From Lactifluus volemus (Eukaryota > Basidiomycota > Agaricomycetes > Russulales > Russulaceae), in contig WTXI01000039.1 in the NCBI GenBank assembly GCA_022376515.1, positions 186,001 through 250,000 on the forward strand: DNA of 64,000 nucleotides, read 5' to 3'. Position numbers and translations under genes: made by a program. Below are positions 12,401-24,363 of the stretch, piece by piece; within the stretch, counting starts at the first letter, position 1; every line of letters begins with the position of its first letter. Under the pieces are notes generated by a model that was given only the letters and a program-made list of their open reading frames with translations, had not been told where the DNA came from and ran no database searches.

Positions 12401-14759
12401 TGACTGTTGTATGAACTCTCAACAGCCCTCTCGAACGGAGGTGGAGAATTTATTTGCGTTGGTGAATGATGCCTCATCATTTGTGCGGTATTTCGGGATG
12501 GCCATGGCAAGAAGCGCTCCGCACATCTATATCTCTGCCCTTCCCTTTACACCGACATCTTCCCACATCCTTGAGCAATACGCTCATCTATTTCCTCACA
12601 CATTGTGCTTTGAACGTGGTCAGCTATCTCATTGGCCAGCGTTGGAAATGGTGATTCAGGCACATGAGGACTCAGTGGCATCTGTTGCATTCGCGCCAGA
12701 TGGGCTGCGCATCGCATCTGCTTCGATCGATCGCACAATTCGGGTGTGGGATGCTACAACAGGAGAGATGGTAGCGGGTCCATTTACTGGACATACTGAT
12801 CGGGTCAACTGTGTTTCATATTCCCCGGACGGGAAGCGGATTGCTTCATCCTCGAACGATCGCACTATTCGGGTGTGGAATGTTGCAAGAGGAGAAGTCG
12901 TAGTGGGACCATTTATAGGCCACACCGGTTGGGTCCTTTCTGTTCAATTTTCGCCAAACGGGCAGCTCATTGCCTCTGCCTCGAGAGATCGCAGGATTCT
13001 GTTGTGGGATGCCTCAACAGGCGAGGCAGTAGGCTCGCTTACTGGACACACCAATTGGATCTATTCTGTTGCGTTCTCACCAGACAATAAGCGCGTTGCT
13101 TCAGCCTGTGGAGATTGCACGATTCGTGTGTGGGACATTGCAACAGGACAGGTCGTAGCCGGCCCGTTCACTGGACACACGGGTCGCGTCAATTCAGTTT
13201 CATTCTCGCCCGATGGGCAGCACATTGCCTCAGCCTCGAGGGATCGCACAATTCTCGTGTGGAGCGCTGCAACAGGAGAAGTTGTAGCCGGTCCCTTTGG
13301 ACACACCCGTTCAGTCTGTTCTGTTGCATTCTCACCAGATGGGTTGTCCATTGCCTCGGCCTCGATCGACGCCACGATTCGCGTGTGGGATACGAAAACA
13401 GAGGACATTGTAGCAGGCCCTTTTACTGATCATACCTCTTCCGTTTATTCTGTTGCGTTCTCACCAGATGGCCAGCGCATTGCGTCGGCCTCGGACGATC
13501 ACACCATACGCATTTGGGCTGTCGCTGCAGGAGGTGTGTCGGGCCTGTTTACTGGACATACTTCTTCAATCGTCTGTGTTGCATTCTCACCAGATGGGCG
13601 ACGCATCGCTTCTGCCTCATTAGATCATAGTATTTGCATTTGGGATGCCACAACAGGAGAGGTCGTAACAGGACCAATGACTGGACATGCCAGTCCAGTC
13701 TACTCTGTCGCATTTTCACCAGATGGACAGCTCCTTGCCTCGGCATCGGGAGATCGCACGATTAGCACGTGGGATGCTACGACCGGAGCAGTTGTGTCGG
13801 GCCCATTTACTGGTCACACTGATGAGGTCTTATCCGTCGAATTTTCGCCGGACGGGAAGTGGATCGCTTCGGCCTCGATGGATCGCACGATTCGCGTCTG
13901 GGATGCCACATCAGGAAAGGTCACCGCAGGCCCGTTTACTGGACACACAGATTCAGTGGTGTGTGCTACGTTCTCGCCAGAGGGACGGCACATTGCTTCG
14001 GCCTCAACGGATGGCACGATTCGAGTGTGGCATGCCACAATAGGGGCGGTCAAAGCGGGCCCGCTCACTCGCACCAGTTCAGTGTATTCCATTGCGTTTT
14101 CGCCGGAAGGTCAACGCATAGCCTCGGGCTCTTTGGACTGCACGATTTGTGTGTGGGATGCAGCAACAGGAGACATCATAGCGGGGCCGTTTACAGGGCA
14201 CACTCAATGGATCAATTCTATTGCATTCTCGTCGGATGGACGGCGCATAGCATCGGCCTCGCGAGATTGCACGATTCGCGTCTGGGATGCCGCAACAGGA
14301 GAGGTCGTGGTGGGCCCATTTACTGGACACCATGATGACGCCTTTTCTGTTACGTTTTCACCGGACGGGAAGCACATAGCCTCGGGTTCTAGAGATTGCA
14401 CGATTCGCATGTGGGATGCTCGAACAGGAGCTGTCCTAGCAGGGGTCAACTCCGCTTCATCCGGGCAGCGTATTACCTCGACCTCGCAAGACCACGCCGT
14501 TTGTTTGGACTCGGAGAAGGTCAGAACAGAAGATATCGAGAACAGTCGATTTATGAACGAGTTCCTGATCAGTGATGATGGTTGGATGTGTGGGGAAGAG
14601 GGAGAACTCCTTTTATGGGTTCCCCAGGTTCACCGACCGTATTTCCATAGATCTAACACCGTCTGGATTTCAGGTAGGCACGAGACTTGGCTGTCCCTGA
14701 CGAAGTTTGTGCATGGATCGAATTGGGCCAGAGTTTATGTACACAATGTAGATAAATAG
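9492..14759 (+). CDS. NLR1: C2-NACHT-WD40 protein (NWD-type NLR)
   Basis: Nine exons (9492-9525, 9583-9736, 9787-9893, 9951-10210, 10266-10316, 10380-10584, 10645-10770, 10832-12366, 12426-14759) join into a 1601-aa frame. N-terminal C2-like domain, residues ~10-125: strand LPLQVTVLRVHDLP, WNEN, VSLYAKMTMRKHILVG. A helical region follows (~165-310), then CLPSTREDFLDRIVKW. The NACHT NTPase has Walker A GQAGTGKSS (~363) and Walker B ILIVIDALDE. A winged-helix-type region contains PLHTSFRDFLTDK. Fourteen near-identical WD40 repeats (~900-1505) would form two seven-bladed propellers, and the tail ends ELLLWVPQVHR...W. This is a cytosolic STAND sensor; family members act in non-self recognition and cell death. 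The first ATG is uncertain: 9492 is the last in-frame ATG before the C2 strand, and 9345 is another. NLR2 is its paralogue. Confidence 0.88.
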
Positions 14760-14830
14760 AGTCAATCACTTTTTTTTTCTTGTTTCAAAATTCCTGTCCT
14801 CGACTAGTCCATTGTCTCTCCTACCACGCG
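14760..14830. other. NLR1 3' end region
   Basis: This short A/T-rich stretch (T run at 14770-14779) after the NLR1 stop matches the NLR2 3' flank at 43735-43800. R1 sequence begins immediately after it, so the shared NLR segment ends here. Confidence 0.4.
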
Positions 14831-16300
14831 GCACTTGATTACATAACCCTGGCATACCGGTGGCCAGGGAATCTCACCCAGTAACAAACTTGAATTATAT
14901 CACAAGAGGTAGGTAACGGCATCTCCGCGGCGGGGATTCCTTCTGCAAGGAGCTAGCTGGAAGGTTCCTGCCTCATCGATCTGGGGCTATACTTCGACTT
15001 CGAACAGTTTTAGACATCCCGGCGCACTGACTCCGAGTCGAATCCCTTTCTCGTCCACTTGGAGTGAGTATTGTCTCATATGGATACTGCATGATCTTGG
15101 TAGCATTCGAACTGAATCAACTGATTTCCTTCCGACAAATCAACTTGAAAGCATTCTCATCGGGGTTTGTGATTATGTTCAAGTGCCCTTTCAACACCAC
15201 GGACCATTAGCACTAAAAAATACAGAAGCTCTACCTCGCAATCACAATAACCCGACGCCGCGCGGGGCCGTCATGTATCATAAAACTGGATACCTACCAA
15301 ATATCTCACTTGCCTGTCAAGCTGGATTACTTACGACTCCGCCATATATTTCCCCCAAAGTAGTGGGCCGCATCACTCGGTATCACTGCTGTGACTTGTA
15401 CTTGTCTTTCACACCAATACTAATCAGCATCGATGGTGGATTCCGCATAGGAGACAACCAGCGTGCTTCGTACTGAACTGGCAGACAATGAGATTGATAT
15501 GACCAAACCCCCTGCGTGCATATTTAATTCATCAGGAACATCAGCCTTATTCAGGAAAGCATGGTCTGGACTAACTTAAACATCGCCAAAGATACACGAC
15601 CTGCCCGGCAGGCACAGCAATTTCAGGTGGCAGGCCCGGGTCGAAGATCGCATCGTGCGACGCGAACATACGCCCCATCCGGTGTCCAGCTTCCTATATT
15701 GTATATCCGCAGCTCATCCACGGTCCACGTGCCGAGGTTCAGGCTATCCGTGGATCCGGCGGGAACGACGTGGCAAAGGAAAAATGGATGCGGCCTGCTG
15801 AGCGACGATGACCAGGCGGCAGATAGCGATGTCTCGTATTGAGGGGCGCGAAATGTAGCTAAATAAAAAATAAAGGGTATAAAAAACACATAGTGAAGGG
15901 GACGGAGTAGAGGAATGTGGTGGATGTAACATACCATGAGCGGCCGGTCTCCATCGACGAGAAAGCCAGCTTTTTTTGAACGCGCCGTAAGCGAGATCTG
16001 GGCTGGCGAATCCGAGAGTTTGTATGTGTGAGGAGGAAGACTCGGAGGAGGTCGATATGGAGTGATCAAAGCAACACCCACCAAAAACCACACGGAGCGG
16101 CGACCCCAAGATAGATCACGTGTGCCCACATCGGGTCACGGGTCAGGCTGAGCGGTCACAGCGGTACCACTTGTCTTCATCGAGGGAACGGGAGGACAAA
16201 CTATCGTATTCACACACGGTGTCAGACCGGCCCTTGAGGGCTACAAGGTAAGGGTTGTACTAATATCTCAAGTGAGGCAAACGAGAGGATGCTGTAAGGA
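14831..16300 (+). repeat. R1 repeat, copy after NLR1
   Basis: This copy of R1 matches 52190-53740 over most of its length and 63390-64000 in its right part. It begins inside the unit (TTGATTACATAACCCTG), so it was joined to the NLR1 3' end by rearrangement. Its right part holds the minus-strand family E remnant described separately. It ends with a block (GAACGGGAGGACAAAC, TGTCAGAC, CCCTTGAGGGCTACAAG) also seen at 44865-44930, 49015 and 53605. Confidence 0.6.
15590..16200 (-). pseudogene. Family E remnant in R1 (minus strand), unknown
   Basis: On the minus strand this copy and those at 53030-53735 and 63850-64000 share the peptide GTWTVDELRIYNIGSWTPDG followed by AYVRVARCDLRPGP. Upstream is a second block, GFASPDLAYGAFK then AGFLVDGD. 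A GTATGTTAC intron donor follows it, and an intron lies between the two blocks. Here one extra A in the run before AGFLVD (about 15970) shifts the frame relative to the 53.4-kb copy, so this copy looks broken. The family is unknown to me. Confidence 0.4.
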
Positions 16301-17090
16301 GAAGTTGGAAAGCAATCAATCAGATTGAAGCACCTTGCTTGGACTCGGACCCACCCCACAATAGCCTCATTCTATGCACATGTATGTTGGAAAAGTTTTT
16401 CAATGTAGTTTCGGATGTTGTCTGATGATGGACACACAGTATACGCGTCAGAAATGTGAACATGCAGTATGAGCGGGGCGGGAGTCCTTGAACAGTCGTC
16501 TTGCACATAGTGTGACCTATAGTCACAGGAAGGGAGAATGGAGGTCAATAAAAGGGCATCTACACGAATAGAGGACTGGCTACGCTGGCATGACAAACCT
16601 GTCTCGGTGGTAAACTCAGGAAAAGCCAGGTAAGTTGAAGGAGTGCGGTGATGGTGATGTTGATGAGTCTCTAACATCGAGCACCATGATGCCGAGTGTG
16701 AGTGTGAGGTAGGGTAGAGTAGATGGCGAGGCCTATCGATGCCAATGAGTGAGGAAATTGTCAATCTTCATGGATGCCAGCATGGAAACTGCAGTCTGCT
16801 AAGTCGGAGACGGAGAGACATATGACGGCACGTCCAGATCTAGAGATCTGTCAAAGGTCCAAGTCGGCATCCAAACTGTTCAAGGTCCGACGAATTTTCC
16901 GCCCTCAGCGCTAATAGGCCCGTTGCCTTTTTTGTGCTCCATTTGGACTTTTTTGGGGCATACGTGAAGGACCGCTTAGCCACTGGCGCGGTCACGGACA
17001 CCCGGGCATCACCCATTATCAAACTTCACTCACTGTTTTACCACCTTTTTCTAGGCCAGCCACTCGGTCGTAGTAGCCCAAGAGAGAATT
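16300..17090. repeat. R5-type repeat, 5' flank of A2
   Basis: This is mosaic sequence shared with 24550-25100, 45590-45890, 49745-50300, 56840-57060 and 60870-61450. Landmarks are ATGAGAAATGTGAACATGSAG, CAAYATAAARGGCATCTAC and ACTGGCATGAC. A repeat of this kind precedes A2, A3, A4 and A6. Minus-strand open frames (16372-16764) recur in other copies but share stop codons and look non-coding. Confidence 0.5.
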
Positions 17091-17191
17091 TCATTTAAAG
17101 TTGGTATGCGATATGCTTACAGAACTTACTGTACAGTTACCCCCCACCGGTACCCTCCTGCGAGGCCAGTATAGACTCCAAACACCTGCAG

Positions 17192-18012
17192 ATGGCTTAT
17201 TCTTGGATACAACAAGCCAACGAACCCTTGGAACACGAAATTGCTCCGAGTCCTCGTTCCATTCCGCACATTCTCCATGATCACGTACAAGACAATCTTT
17301 GGGTCTGTGTTCATTGATCACATCTTGACACGCTACTCATTGCAAGTGCCATGACTCCGCGTCGTTTAGATCCAGTCCGCTGCCTTCAATAACCAATTCG
17401 AAGACGTTTTGCTGAATATACCTCCCCCAGTTGGCGAGAACATTGCTGTGCAGGGAAGCCCTCAAGATCGGCTCTATATTGACGTAGCGCGCTATGACAT
17501 GTCAGTGGGACACTATCACCACCCACAACCAGTAAGATCCATTTATGTAAGCCTTCACTGATGACCCACCCTGTACCTTCGTCCACAGGATCCTACGGCT
17601 CCATACGTGTATCATGACGCAGGAATTGCTCAAGATATCCCGGTGAAGCCACAAGCCATTCAAGTACAAGTTGCCCCCGTACGTTCCATCTTTTTTTTTA
17701 ACACCTATATGCCCACAGCGTACCCTGCATCAGGATATTCAAGTAAACAACGACTTTGGTTCTGTTCCCCGGCATTTAGCACCAGGTCCCCCCCGAGCTG
17801 AATTCCCGGATCCTTGGGCTCACCATGCCCCCGTCCGTGACTATCCACAGGCACCAGTACATTCGGCAGATAATCTCGGACACCTTGCTCGCCGCTACAT
17901 GGACCACCCTGATTCACAGGTGACCCAGGTCGATCGTATGGTTCGCATGGAACCGGGTCACGCTCGTCGATTCAAGGTGGTAATTACCCTCGAAATGCCT
18001 GATGCTCTCTGA
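17192..18012 (+). CDS. Family A copy 2 (A2), unknown 213-aa protein
   Basis: Exons 17192-17302, 17370-17531, 17589-17678 and 17734-18012 give an open 213-aa frame, with introns of 67, 57 and 55 nt, all phase 0. It begins MAYSWIQQANEPLEHEIAPS, has NNQFED..LNIPPP and DRLYIDVARYDMSVGHYHH in exon 2, DPTAPYVYHDAG in exon 3, and a longer exon 4 ending VVRMEPGHARRFKVV then ITLEMPDAL. The sequence is rich in Pro, Gln, His, Tyr and Asp, with no signal peptide, membrane helix or known domain. The last intron is taken to CATCAG rather than the nearer CCCACAG, because in A4 the nearer site would leave an in-frame TAG. A TTTAAAG element lies about 98 bases upstream. A2 is likely a functional gene. Confidence 0.85.
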
Positions 18013-18290
18013 GCCTTGGGTTCTCATCATGACCTTTCCAGAGTACTAACTCTGTACCGTTGTACGTTACTAGAATGGTGTGCGCGTCGTAGTGATGATG
18101 TAGGTACCTCTGTTCACTATGTAAGTCTCGTCTGCCCTTTGTGAGGGTTCTTTCCCTCTTCGTTCCGAAATGTCTTTCAATATGAATGTGTGGTTCCTAC
18201 GCTTTGTCGACCTTTGTGTCGAATGACGCTTGAGGATAGTCTACTCAGGCCCGGGCTTGAGTAAAGAAGAGAAGAGAATATGTTTGACCT
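18013..18290 (+). other. Family A 3' flank (A2)
   Basis: The conserved 3' flank has TCTGTACCGTTGTACGTTAC, GAATGGTGTGCGCGTCGTAG and a pyrimidine-rich TTCTTTCCCTCTTCGTTCC block. It is nearly the same behind all six A genes (about 250 bases), which marks the whole gene plus flanks as the duplicated unit. It probably includes the 3' UTR. Confidence 0.5.
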
Positions 18291-18980
18291 CTTGCATCGT
18301 TTAAGCCCACCGTGCTAACCATGAGCGAATACGTCATATCTTCTGTCAAAAACTTGCGGCTATCTTTTCCACTCGATACTCTCGTCCGGACGTCCTCACG
18401 TCGACGCCGCCCGAATCTCACTAAAACAACATTAGCTCAGGAGGGGTCAAGCGAGGCTTCCGAATCCCAATATATCTTCGTTCCGACGCTTGACACACCA
18501 CCAAAGATGTCTCACACCCGCTTTCGTGCATCAATATGCATCAATAGCGATGCAGTCATCATTTAACAACTCCGTAGACCTTTCAGGTCGTTCTTCCCAT
18601 TCACAGATGGGTGGCAGAAGTCAGGGTCTTGATGACATTTGTATAGGGCTCTTGGCTAGTAGTACGGCTACAGTATCATGGCGGTTTCGGTAAGTGCACG
18701 TTATCAGTCAGATACATGAGAATACATTGATACGATCCCTCTTCTGAGCGATATTAACCAATCTTGCACATTCACGAGCAATGGTTTCTCCACCAGGGAC
18801 GTTTCTGGAAGATGATTGTACTTAAAAGGGTTTTCAACTTTCTGAGGAGCGGGCTAGTCATAAGAGAAAGACAATATGGAGGCAACTGCGGTAGTCAGTC
18901 AGCTTGGGGGTGTGACGGAAAAAATGGAGCCATCACGTACGAAAACCAAGGTTCCCATTCCCTCTCCCAAACACTGAACG
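18290..18980 (+). repeat. R3 repeat, copy 1
   Basis: This is similar to 47990-48970 and 59500-60030. Shared landmarks are ATGAGCGAATACGTCAT, AACTCCGTAGACCTTTC, AGACAATATGGAGGC and GAGCCATCACGTACGA. On the plus strand the copies share short protein-like runs (MSEYVISS, NLRLS.PLDT, SFNNSVDLSGRSSHSQMGG), but each copy has frameshifts, so a decayed gene is possible and no intact one is seen. Confidence 0.45.
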
Positions 18981-18989
18981 GCGCGTGGT

Positions 18990-20360
18990 GCGTTGGAGCT
19001 GCTCGTTGCGTATCGTGTGAGGAACCGAAGAATTCGGCATCTCTAGCTCTGTCAGAGATCGTGTATTGTGCAACCTAGTAAGCCACGTTTCCGTGAATAT
19101 CCAGATAGAATTCTGTATACCTTGACGACGCGGAGTGTCTCTTCTGCATATCGACGATACGCCCGCGCATGATCTTGGGAATATCCCTCTTGGAGTCCAA
19201 TCCAACTTTCATGTTTGATGTCCTAAGCACGAGAAAATGAGCATCAATTGCGACTCAATGATGGCGAACCGACTCGCATTAAAATTCGATTTTGAATAGA
19301 GCCCATATCATCGCTAGGAATCACACCCTTCCACTGATCTCGGAGGTCGTGAGCGTTCTCTAAGTCATAGTCACCTCTTCTCGCTTGCGCAGATGGGAGA
19401 TGTTTGGCCATCATATAGTTGGGAAGAGAACTGGAAGTTAGAAAGGGGTTGATGTTCAGAGAAGCGCGACTACTGGCATTATAACGACGTGCTACAGGCA
19501 TGAAGGGCAGGTGGGGTGTAACATGGCATGACATAACTACCATCCGTTAGTGCATAGTTAAAGAAACAAACCGCAGAGCCCAGGGTTCTTGCATACACCC
19601 GCGCCACAGGTCCCTTTCTGCATGAGCGGGGCTGGGCAAAGTTTTGTGTCAGAAGTCGACTAGAATGGAAGCTCGTCACACTGCGGCGCCTTTCGCAAGG
19701 AGCGAATCCTTTGATCATCAGACTGCGCGTTTAGATTGGCATCACAAATTGTAGAAGACTCTGAGAGTCGAACAGGGTCGTGAAGCGCATGCCAGTGAGC
19801 CAGGCACCTGTTGTCATCAGAGGACCTCGAGACGCACCTGTCTGGAACAGAAATAGTAACTCCGGAAACTCCCGAGACAAGATCCTCGTCGCGGGCCACC
19901 TCACCTCATGGTCACGGTATTAGCATTTAGCGCCCCACTTCTATCGAGAAAACTTCTCTATCTGGGGGCATCTATGTCCATCATGGATCTCATATCTTTT
20001 TCAGATATAGGTCTGATAGATTATGGAGCTTTAACGGCATCCTCGCTATCTCGCATAGTATCTGCCAAAAGAAGGCGACGAATTCTCCATATGTTTGGAA
20101 ATGAGGATTGTTGAAGGGGCGCAGGAGGGGCATCACCGTTAGTTTGCCACCGTCCTCTGGCAGCTCAGTCATTGGATGCAACGATTAGCAGGGTAGTCCT
20201 TGGGACCCAGTGAAGAGAATAGATCAGTGATTTCGAGTTCGTGAGGACCTTCTTCAGGGAGGACTTTCTTGAACATCACTTGTTTGTAATCATGCATTCG
20301 TTTTCTGTCCATCGCTGCCCTTTCCTCATTAACTGTTTCGAATTGGATTGAGTAAGACAC
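18990..20360 (-). CDS. Probable multi-exon gene of unknown family (minus strand)
   Basis: Several protein-like exons lie on the minus strand with plausible introns, but I cannot close the full model. The 5' exon would be near 20360-20185 (MSYSIQFETVNEERAAMDRK...). Further exons include about 19835-19760 (GAWLTGMRFTTLFDSQSLLQ), and an exon starting after TTTCTAACTTCCAG at about 19435 with DYDLENAHDLRDQWKG then SIQNRILMR. A GTCGGTTCG...CTTAG intron of about 50 nt follows, then DIKHESWIGLQEGYSQDHAR and AYRRYAEETLRVVK. It is the only region here without paralogues elsewhere in the window that reads convincingly as coding. No family was recognised. Confidence 0.35.
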
Positions 20361-20394
20361 GTAACCTCATCACACTCCCACGTCGCTTCTGCCA

Positions 20395-21743
20395 GGTAGA
20401 AACTGTTTACCAGTTTACGCATCTTCCTTGTCAGCCTTAATTTTAATTCCTTATTTCACTCTTTCTTGTGTCTGTGACACGAACAAAAGTCAAATGTGCG
20501 GGCCCGAGGACTCGGACGGAGGCGACGATTGGCCACGCCCTCAGATGTCGCTTGAGTGAACTCAGTTCGTCGAGGTTACCTAATTTCACTGTACACCCTC
20601 CTGCACTATCTGGCAGACATAACTTCCACCAAGCTGTATTAGTGGAATTAAAGCTAACTGATCTACAGTGCGTGTCTGGCGGGAATGGAAGCTATGCCCC
20701 CGGGGAAATTGCACTTTGGGCTGTGACGGTTGGGTGGAAAGAAAACAACAAACACGAGCAAACACAAAGGCCCCTAGTAAATAATGAAGAAAGCGTGGAG
20801 AGCAGAGAGTCAAAGCGTCCTTGGACACTTTGTGCAGGGGTTGGCGCGTGTGGATCGGAGATAAACAAGAATTTCATTTATCGAAATAGGCGGTCACTTG
20901 GCACCTGGACGCGCGTTGCTCTCAGAGCCTGCTGTAGCCCTTGCGCTAGAGAATGAACATTTTTACTCTACCTATGTACGGGAAAGCAGGGACGTCCGAT
21001 GTGAGAGAACATGAATCTGATAACTCGAAAAGTAGCCCAGGCGGTTACGCGGCCACGCCGCGGTCCACACCGATCACATTTGTGACTAGCGGCGGGAACA
21101 GGCAAAAGGGAAGGCCTGCTGAGCGACGTTGACCCACTATTTCTCACATTAAAGGGCGTGCAATGTAGCTAAATAAACATTAAGGGTAAGAAAAAAAAAA
21201 GACCGTGAACTACAAGATGAGGATTCTATATGATAGCCTGAGAGAGCCCGGCGCCCGATGCGACCACTAGCACCTTACTAGGATCAGGCGTAAATCGTTT
21301 ACCAGTTTACGTCTTCCTTGTCAGCCTTAATTTCGACTCCGAGTCCATCTTTCACTCTTTTTTGCATTCATAACGCGAAAAAAAGCTAAATGGGGCTCGA
21401 TAGAACCGATACTGAATGATCCCGTTGATTTCTACCACCGGATACTAGAAACCGTTTTGTCAGTCAGGTAGGGGCCAGTGATTGGTGCCTCTGCTTATCT
21501 ACAGGGCGTGATCGGTGAACTCAGTGCAAGAAGACTGACCGGTTGTGGTTATGGTGAGGTCTGGCAGGGTCCAATATCCTGGGGAGCTGATGAACAAGTG
21601 ACAATCCCCTTTTTTCCCACGAAATGTTGCGGGTTTTCTGTACTGACTATGCCGGATTGGGTGAGTCCGCCATATCGCGAGGGCGTCTATGGCGCCGGCG
21701 GTGGCCGGGCGCAGCAGGGTCGAGACTGATGTGCATTTGTCTA
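20395..21743. repeat. R5 repeat copy, interrupted by the pogo transposon
   Basis: Bases 20400-20720 match 45035-45330, 49215-49330, 60270-60560 and 29450-29600 (ACTGTTTACC.GTTTACGC, GAACTCAG, CTGTACACC, AACTTCCACC, GCTGATCTACAGTGCGT). The same start recurs in shortened form at 21300-21490. The repeat is cut at 21743 by the transposon and resumes at 24389. Bases 20720-21300 show only short matches, for example ATAACTCGAAAAGT with 1815. Confidence 0.5.
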
Positions 21744-21766
21744 CAGTTGACTTTTTCATAATGCAT
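21744..21766 (+). repeat. Left terminal inverted repeat of pogo element
   Basis: It begins CAGTTGACTTTTTCATAA and pairs with the reverse complement of 24364-24386 with two mismatches. It is preceded by TA. Confidence 0.9.
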
Positions 21767-22031
21767 GATGTCATCATGCATAATTCTCATATTGCATAGG
21801 GTTTGTGTCGGAACCACCATGGGACGCAGGGACATGAGGGGCATAACGCATAACGCATAATGCATAGGTCCGGTGGTGGTGATATGCAGTATGACATTGA
21901 CGGCGATCATGAATGAGCGTCCAGTTTGTCATTCAGGCATGCCCAAAATTGCAATTTACATGAATGACAGCTGTTTCCAACGAAGGGATAGTATGGAAAA
22001 TCAATTCATTCACCCGGGCCCCTCATAAGTA

Positions 22032-24244
22032 ATGAATAGAAGTTTTTATTTGACAAAAATGCCCCCTGAGTCTGCTCGGAAACCTCGCGAAAAGCCCAAA
22101 CCCTACCAGCGAAAGCCCAAGCTTCCTGTTGCGAAGGATGTGCAAAAAACCTCGGCAAAGATAACCAAAGAAAATGGCCGCGAAAACCTAACGCTTCATG
22201 ACTGGATGGTGGTTTTCGCATTTGTTGACCAGCACCCCGGAACGACCCAAGGCGACGTCGTGAAGCACTTTGCTTCGAAGTCTGATGGTGCATTGATATT
22301 CACGCAGTGCACCCTATCGAGGAAGATGAAATCTCGGGAGGATCTCGAGAGGCGCATGACATCACATCCGAACGCACTTTCGTCAAAGCGTCCGCGTGTC
22401 GTCACAAGACCAGATGTTGAGAGGGCTCTTGTTCTCTGGACGAGGCATATGGAGGAGAAGGGAGAGTCTGTTACTGGCCCGATGTTGAAGGCGAAGCGGC
22501 TCAAGTTTGAGGAAGAATTCAATGTCCCAGAAGAGGAGCGACTCAGCGCAGATGGGTGGATTGTCCCGTTCTGTAAGGCATACGGCTACAAGGAGAGACG
22601 TCGACATGGGGAGGCAGGGTCAGTAGATATCGAAGCCGTGGAAGCAGAGCGTAAGCGTTTAGGAATGATTTTGGCAACGTATGCCGAGAGGGATCGGTGG
22701 AATGCAGATGAAAGCAGCCTGTTTCCCTTGTGAGTTGAACCACCAATGGTTGTTGCCGCAGTCTCCTGATCTAAAGTCTCAGTGCACCACCAGATCGGGG
22801 GCTTGCTTCGAAGCAGATGGCTGGAAAGAAGAAGGAAAGATTTAGGATCACAATGCTCTTTGTGTGTAATGCAGATGGAAGTGAGTGCGTGCCGCCAATG
22901 TATATTGGTAAGGCAAAAAAGCCACGGTGCTTCAAGAAGCAGAGCCCCGCTGAGCGAGGTTTCTATTATCGGAACAACAAGAAGGCCTGGATGACCTCTG
23001 ATCTATTCGAAGAGTAAGCAAATTAGTTTCTACACATTAGTAGAAGGTGTGCAGCCGCTGATCTGTTTCCCCTACAGGTATATTAAGGATCTTGATGTTA
23101 AAATGCGCAACCAGAATCGGCATATCTGTCTCACAATTGACAATTTCTCGGGCCACAATATCCAATATAAACCGCAAAACATTCGCCTCTTGCCGTTTGA
23201 GCCGAATATGACTTCATTTGTCCAGCCATTGGACGCAGGAATCATTAGGTGTTTCAAGGCTCACTATCGACGAGAGTTCTGCCGCTGCGCAATCGAGAGA
23301 GACGAGGCCGGAGAGCGCGACATTTACAAGATCGATTTGCTGGAAGGAATGTTGTTAGCACGCAAGGCCTGGAGGCAGGTCAACGCATCAACCATTAAGA
23401 ATTGCTGGAACCATACAAAAATCCAAGGGTGTGTCCGTAAATAAAGCATTTCATACAATCATTGCTCATTATCTATAGAGAAGTTTTAGACCATGATGTA
23501 CACGATACATCTTCTCCACGTTCGGATCGGGGTGCATGGGACATTCTCCGAAACTTTGCTACAAGCAACATGACCTTGCCTGCCGCTGAGGAACAGTTGA
23601 AAGATCACCTCGGTAATCAATACAACATACGGGATTGGCAGCCAGCTCTCGACGCTGTCATGAATGCGGAGGGCGACATTGTGAAAGCACAAGAAGCACT
23701 AGCGCAGCTTTCCTCGACCACTCAATTACCGCGATTAACGATCCGATTACCCCCACGTCAATCGCGATCTGATCGATCTGATGCCGCGCTCGTTCCCTCT
23801 CAGATTGTCCAGGCAGAAAAGGACTTGATGGATTCTATTGATGATCTAGTCAAGCGGAGACGTATCACAGGACCCCCACCTACCCTTGAAGACCTTGTTG
23901 ACCCGATTGAAGAGCGCGAAGTCGGTGACTCGCCATATACATTTGAAGGAGGTGATGCCGAGATCGTGGCTGAGGTCCTACATGAGATGGCTGTCGCACG
24001 GGGTGAGGTGATTGAGCTTGATGATGACGATGATGGCGAGGACGATGAAGATAAGGATTTCCTTTCTCGTGATGAGGTGATCAATTTATGTGCCTTGCTG
24101 GAGAAAGCGTGCATTGGGTATGGGGACAATGACATTTCACTTGAATTACAACATCATTTGCGCAGGTACAGAGGGCAGGTACAGCACGAACGTCTTCTCA
24201 ACTGTACCCAATCATCATTAGATAGCTATTTTACGGTAAACTAG
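22032..24244 (+). CDS. Pogo-type transposase (DDE superfamily, CENP-B-like HTH)
   Basis: Four exons (22032-22729, 22783-23013, 23078-23428, 23479-24244) give an open 681-aa frame. An in-frame ATG at 22059 has a better context (AAAAATGCC), so the true start may be there (672 aa). A Lys/Pro-rich N-terminus is followed by a CENP-B-like helix-turn-helix (~53-105, LTLHDWMVVFAFV...TLSRKM) and a Tc5-type HTH (~125-190). The DDE nuclease has Asp in NADESSLF (~226), in TIDNFSGH (~331) and in VQPLDAGII (~362), so 30 residues separate the last two. Typical family blocks are APPDRGLASKQMAGKK and KPRCFKK...GFYYRNNKKAW. The C-terminal part has an acidic run. All three catalytic residues and all splice joins are intact, so the element may still be active. 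Confidence 0.92.
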
Positions 24245-24363
24245 AGTAGTTGAAACAAGTACTTAACGCCTACTCTGTAGGGGGTCACAATAGTCACGGT
24301 GTGTGACATATTTTCGTATTGCATATATCTCTTATTGCATAGGGTTCAGCCGGCCCCGAGGCT

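Noticed and set aside
12547..14449. Long minus-strand and alternate-frame ORFs over the WD40 repeats (also 41562-43451)
   Set aside because: They are shadows produced by the repetitive WD40 codons.
12390..14759. Separate WD40 gene starting at 12390
   Set aside because: The ATG lies inside a 59-nt intron (12367-12425). The NACHT and WD40 frames join in phase, and NLR2 has the same structure.
15623..16129. 168-codon minus-strand ORF as an intact gene
   Set aside because: It reads through an apparent intron, and part of it is out of frame relative to the copy at 53.4 kb, so it is treated as a family E remnant.
17679..17719. Use of the nearer acceptor (CCCACAG or CTCACAG) for the third family A intron
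   Set aside because: It gives a 40-nt intron and, in A4, an in-frame TAG. The acceptor about 15 bases downstream keeps all copies open and leaves a CTCAC-like branch site.
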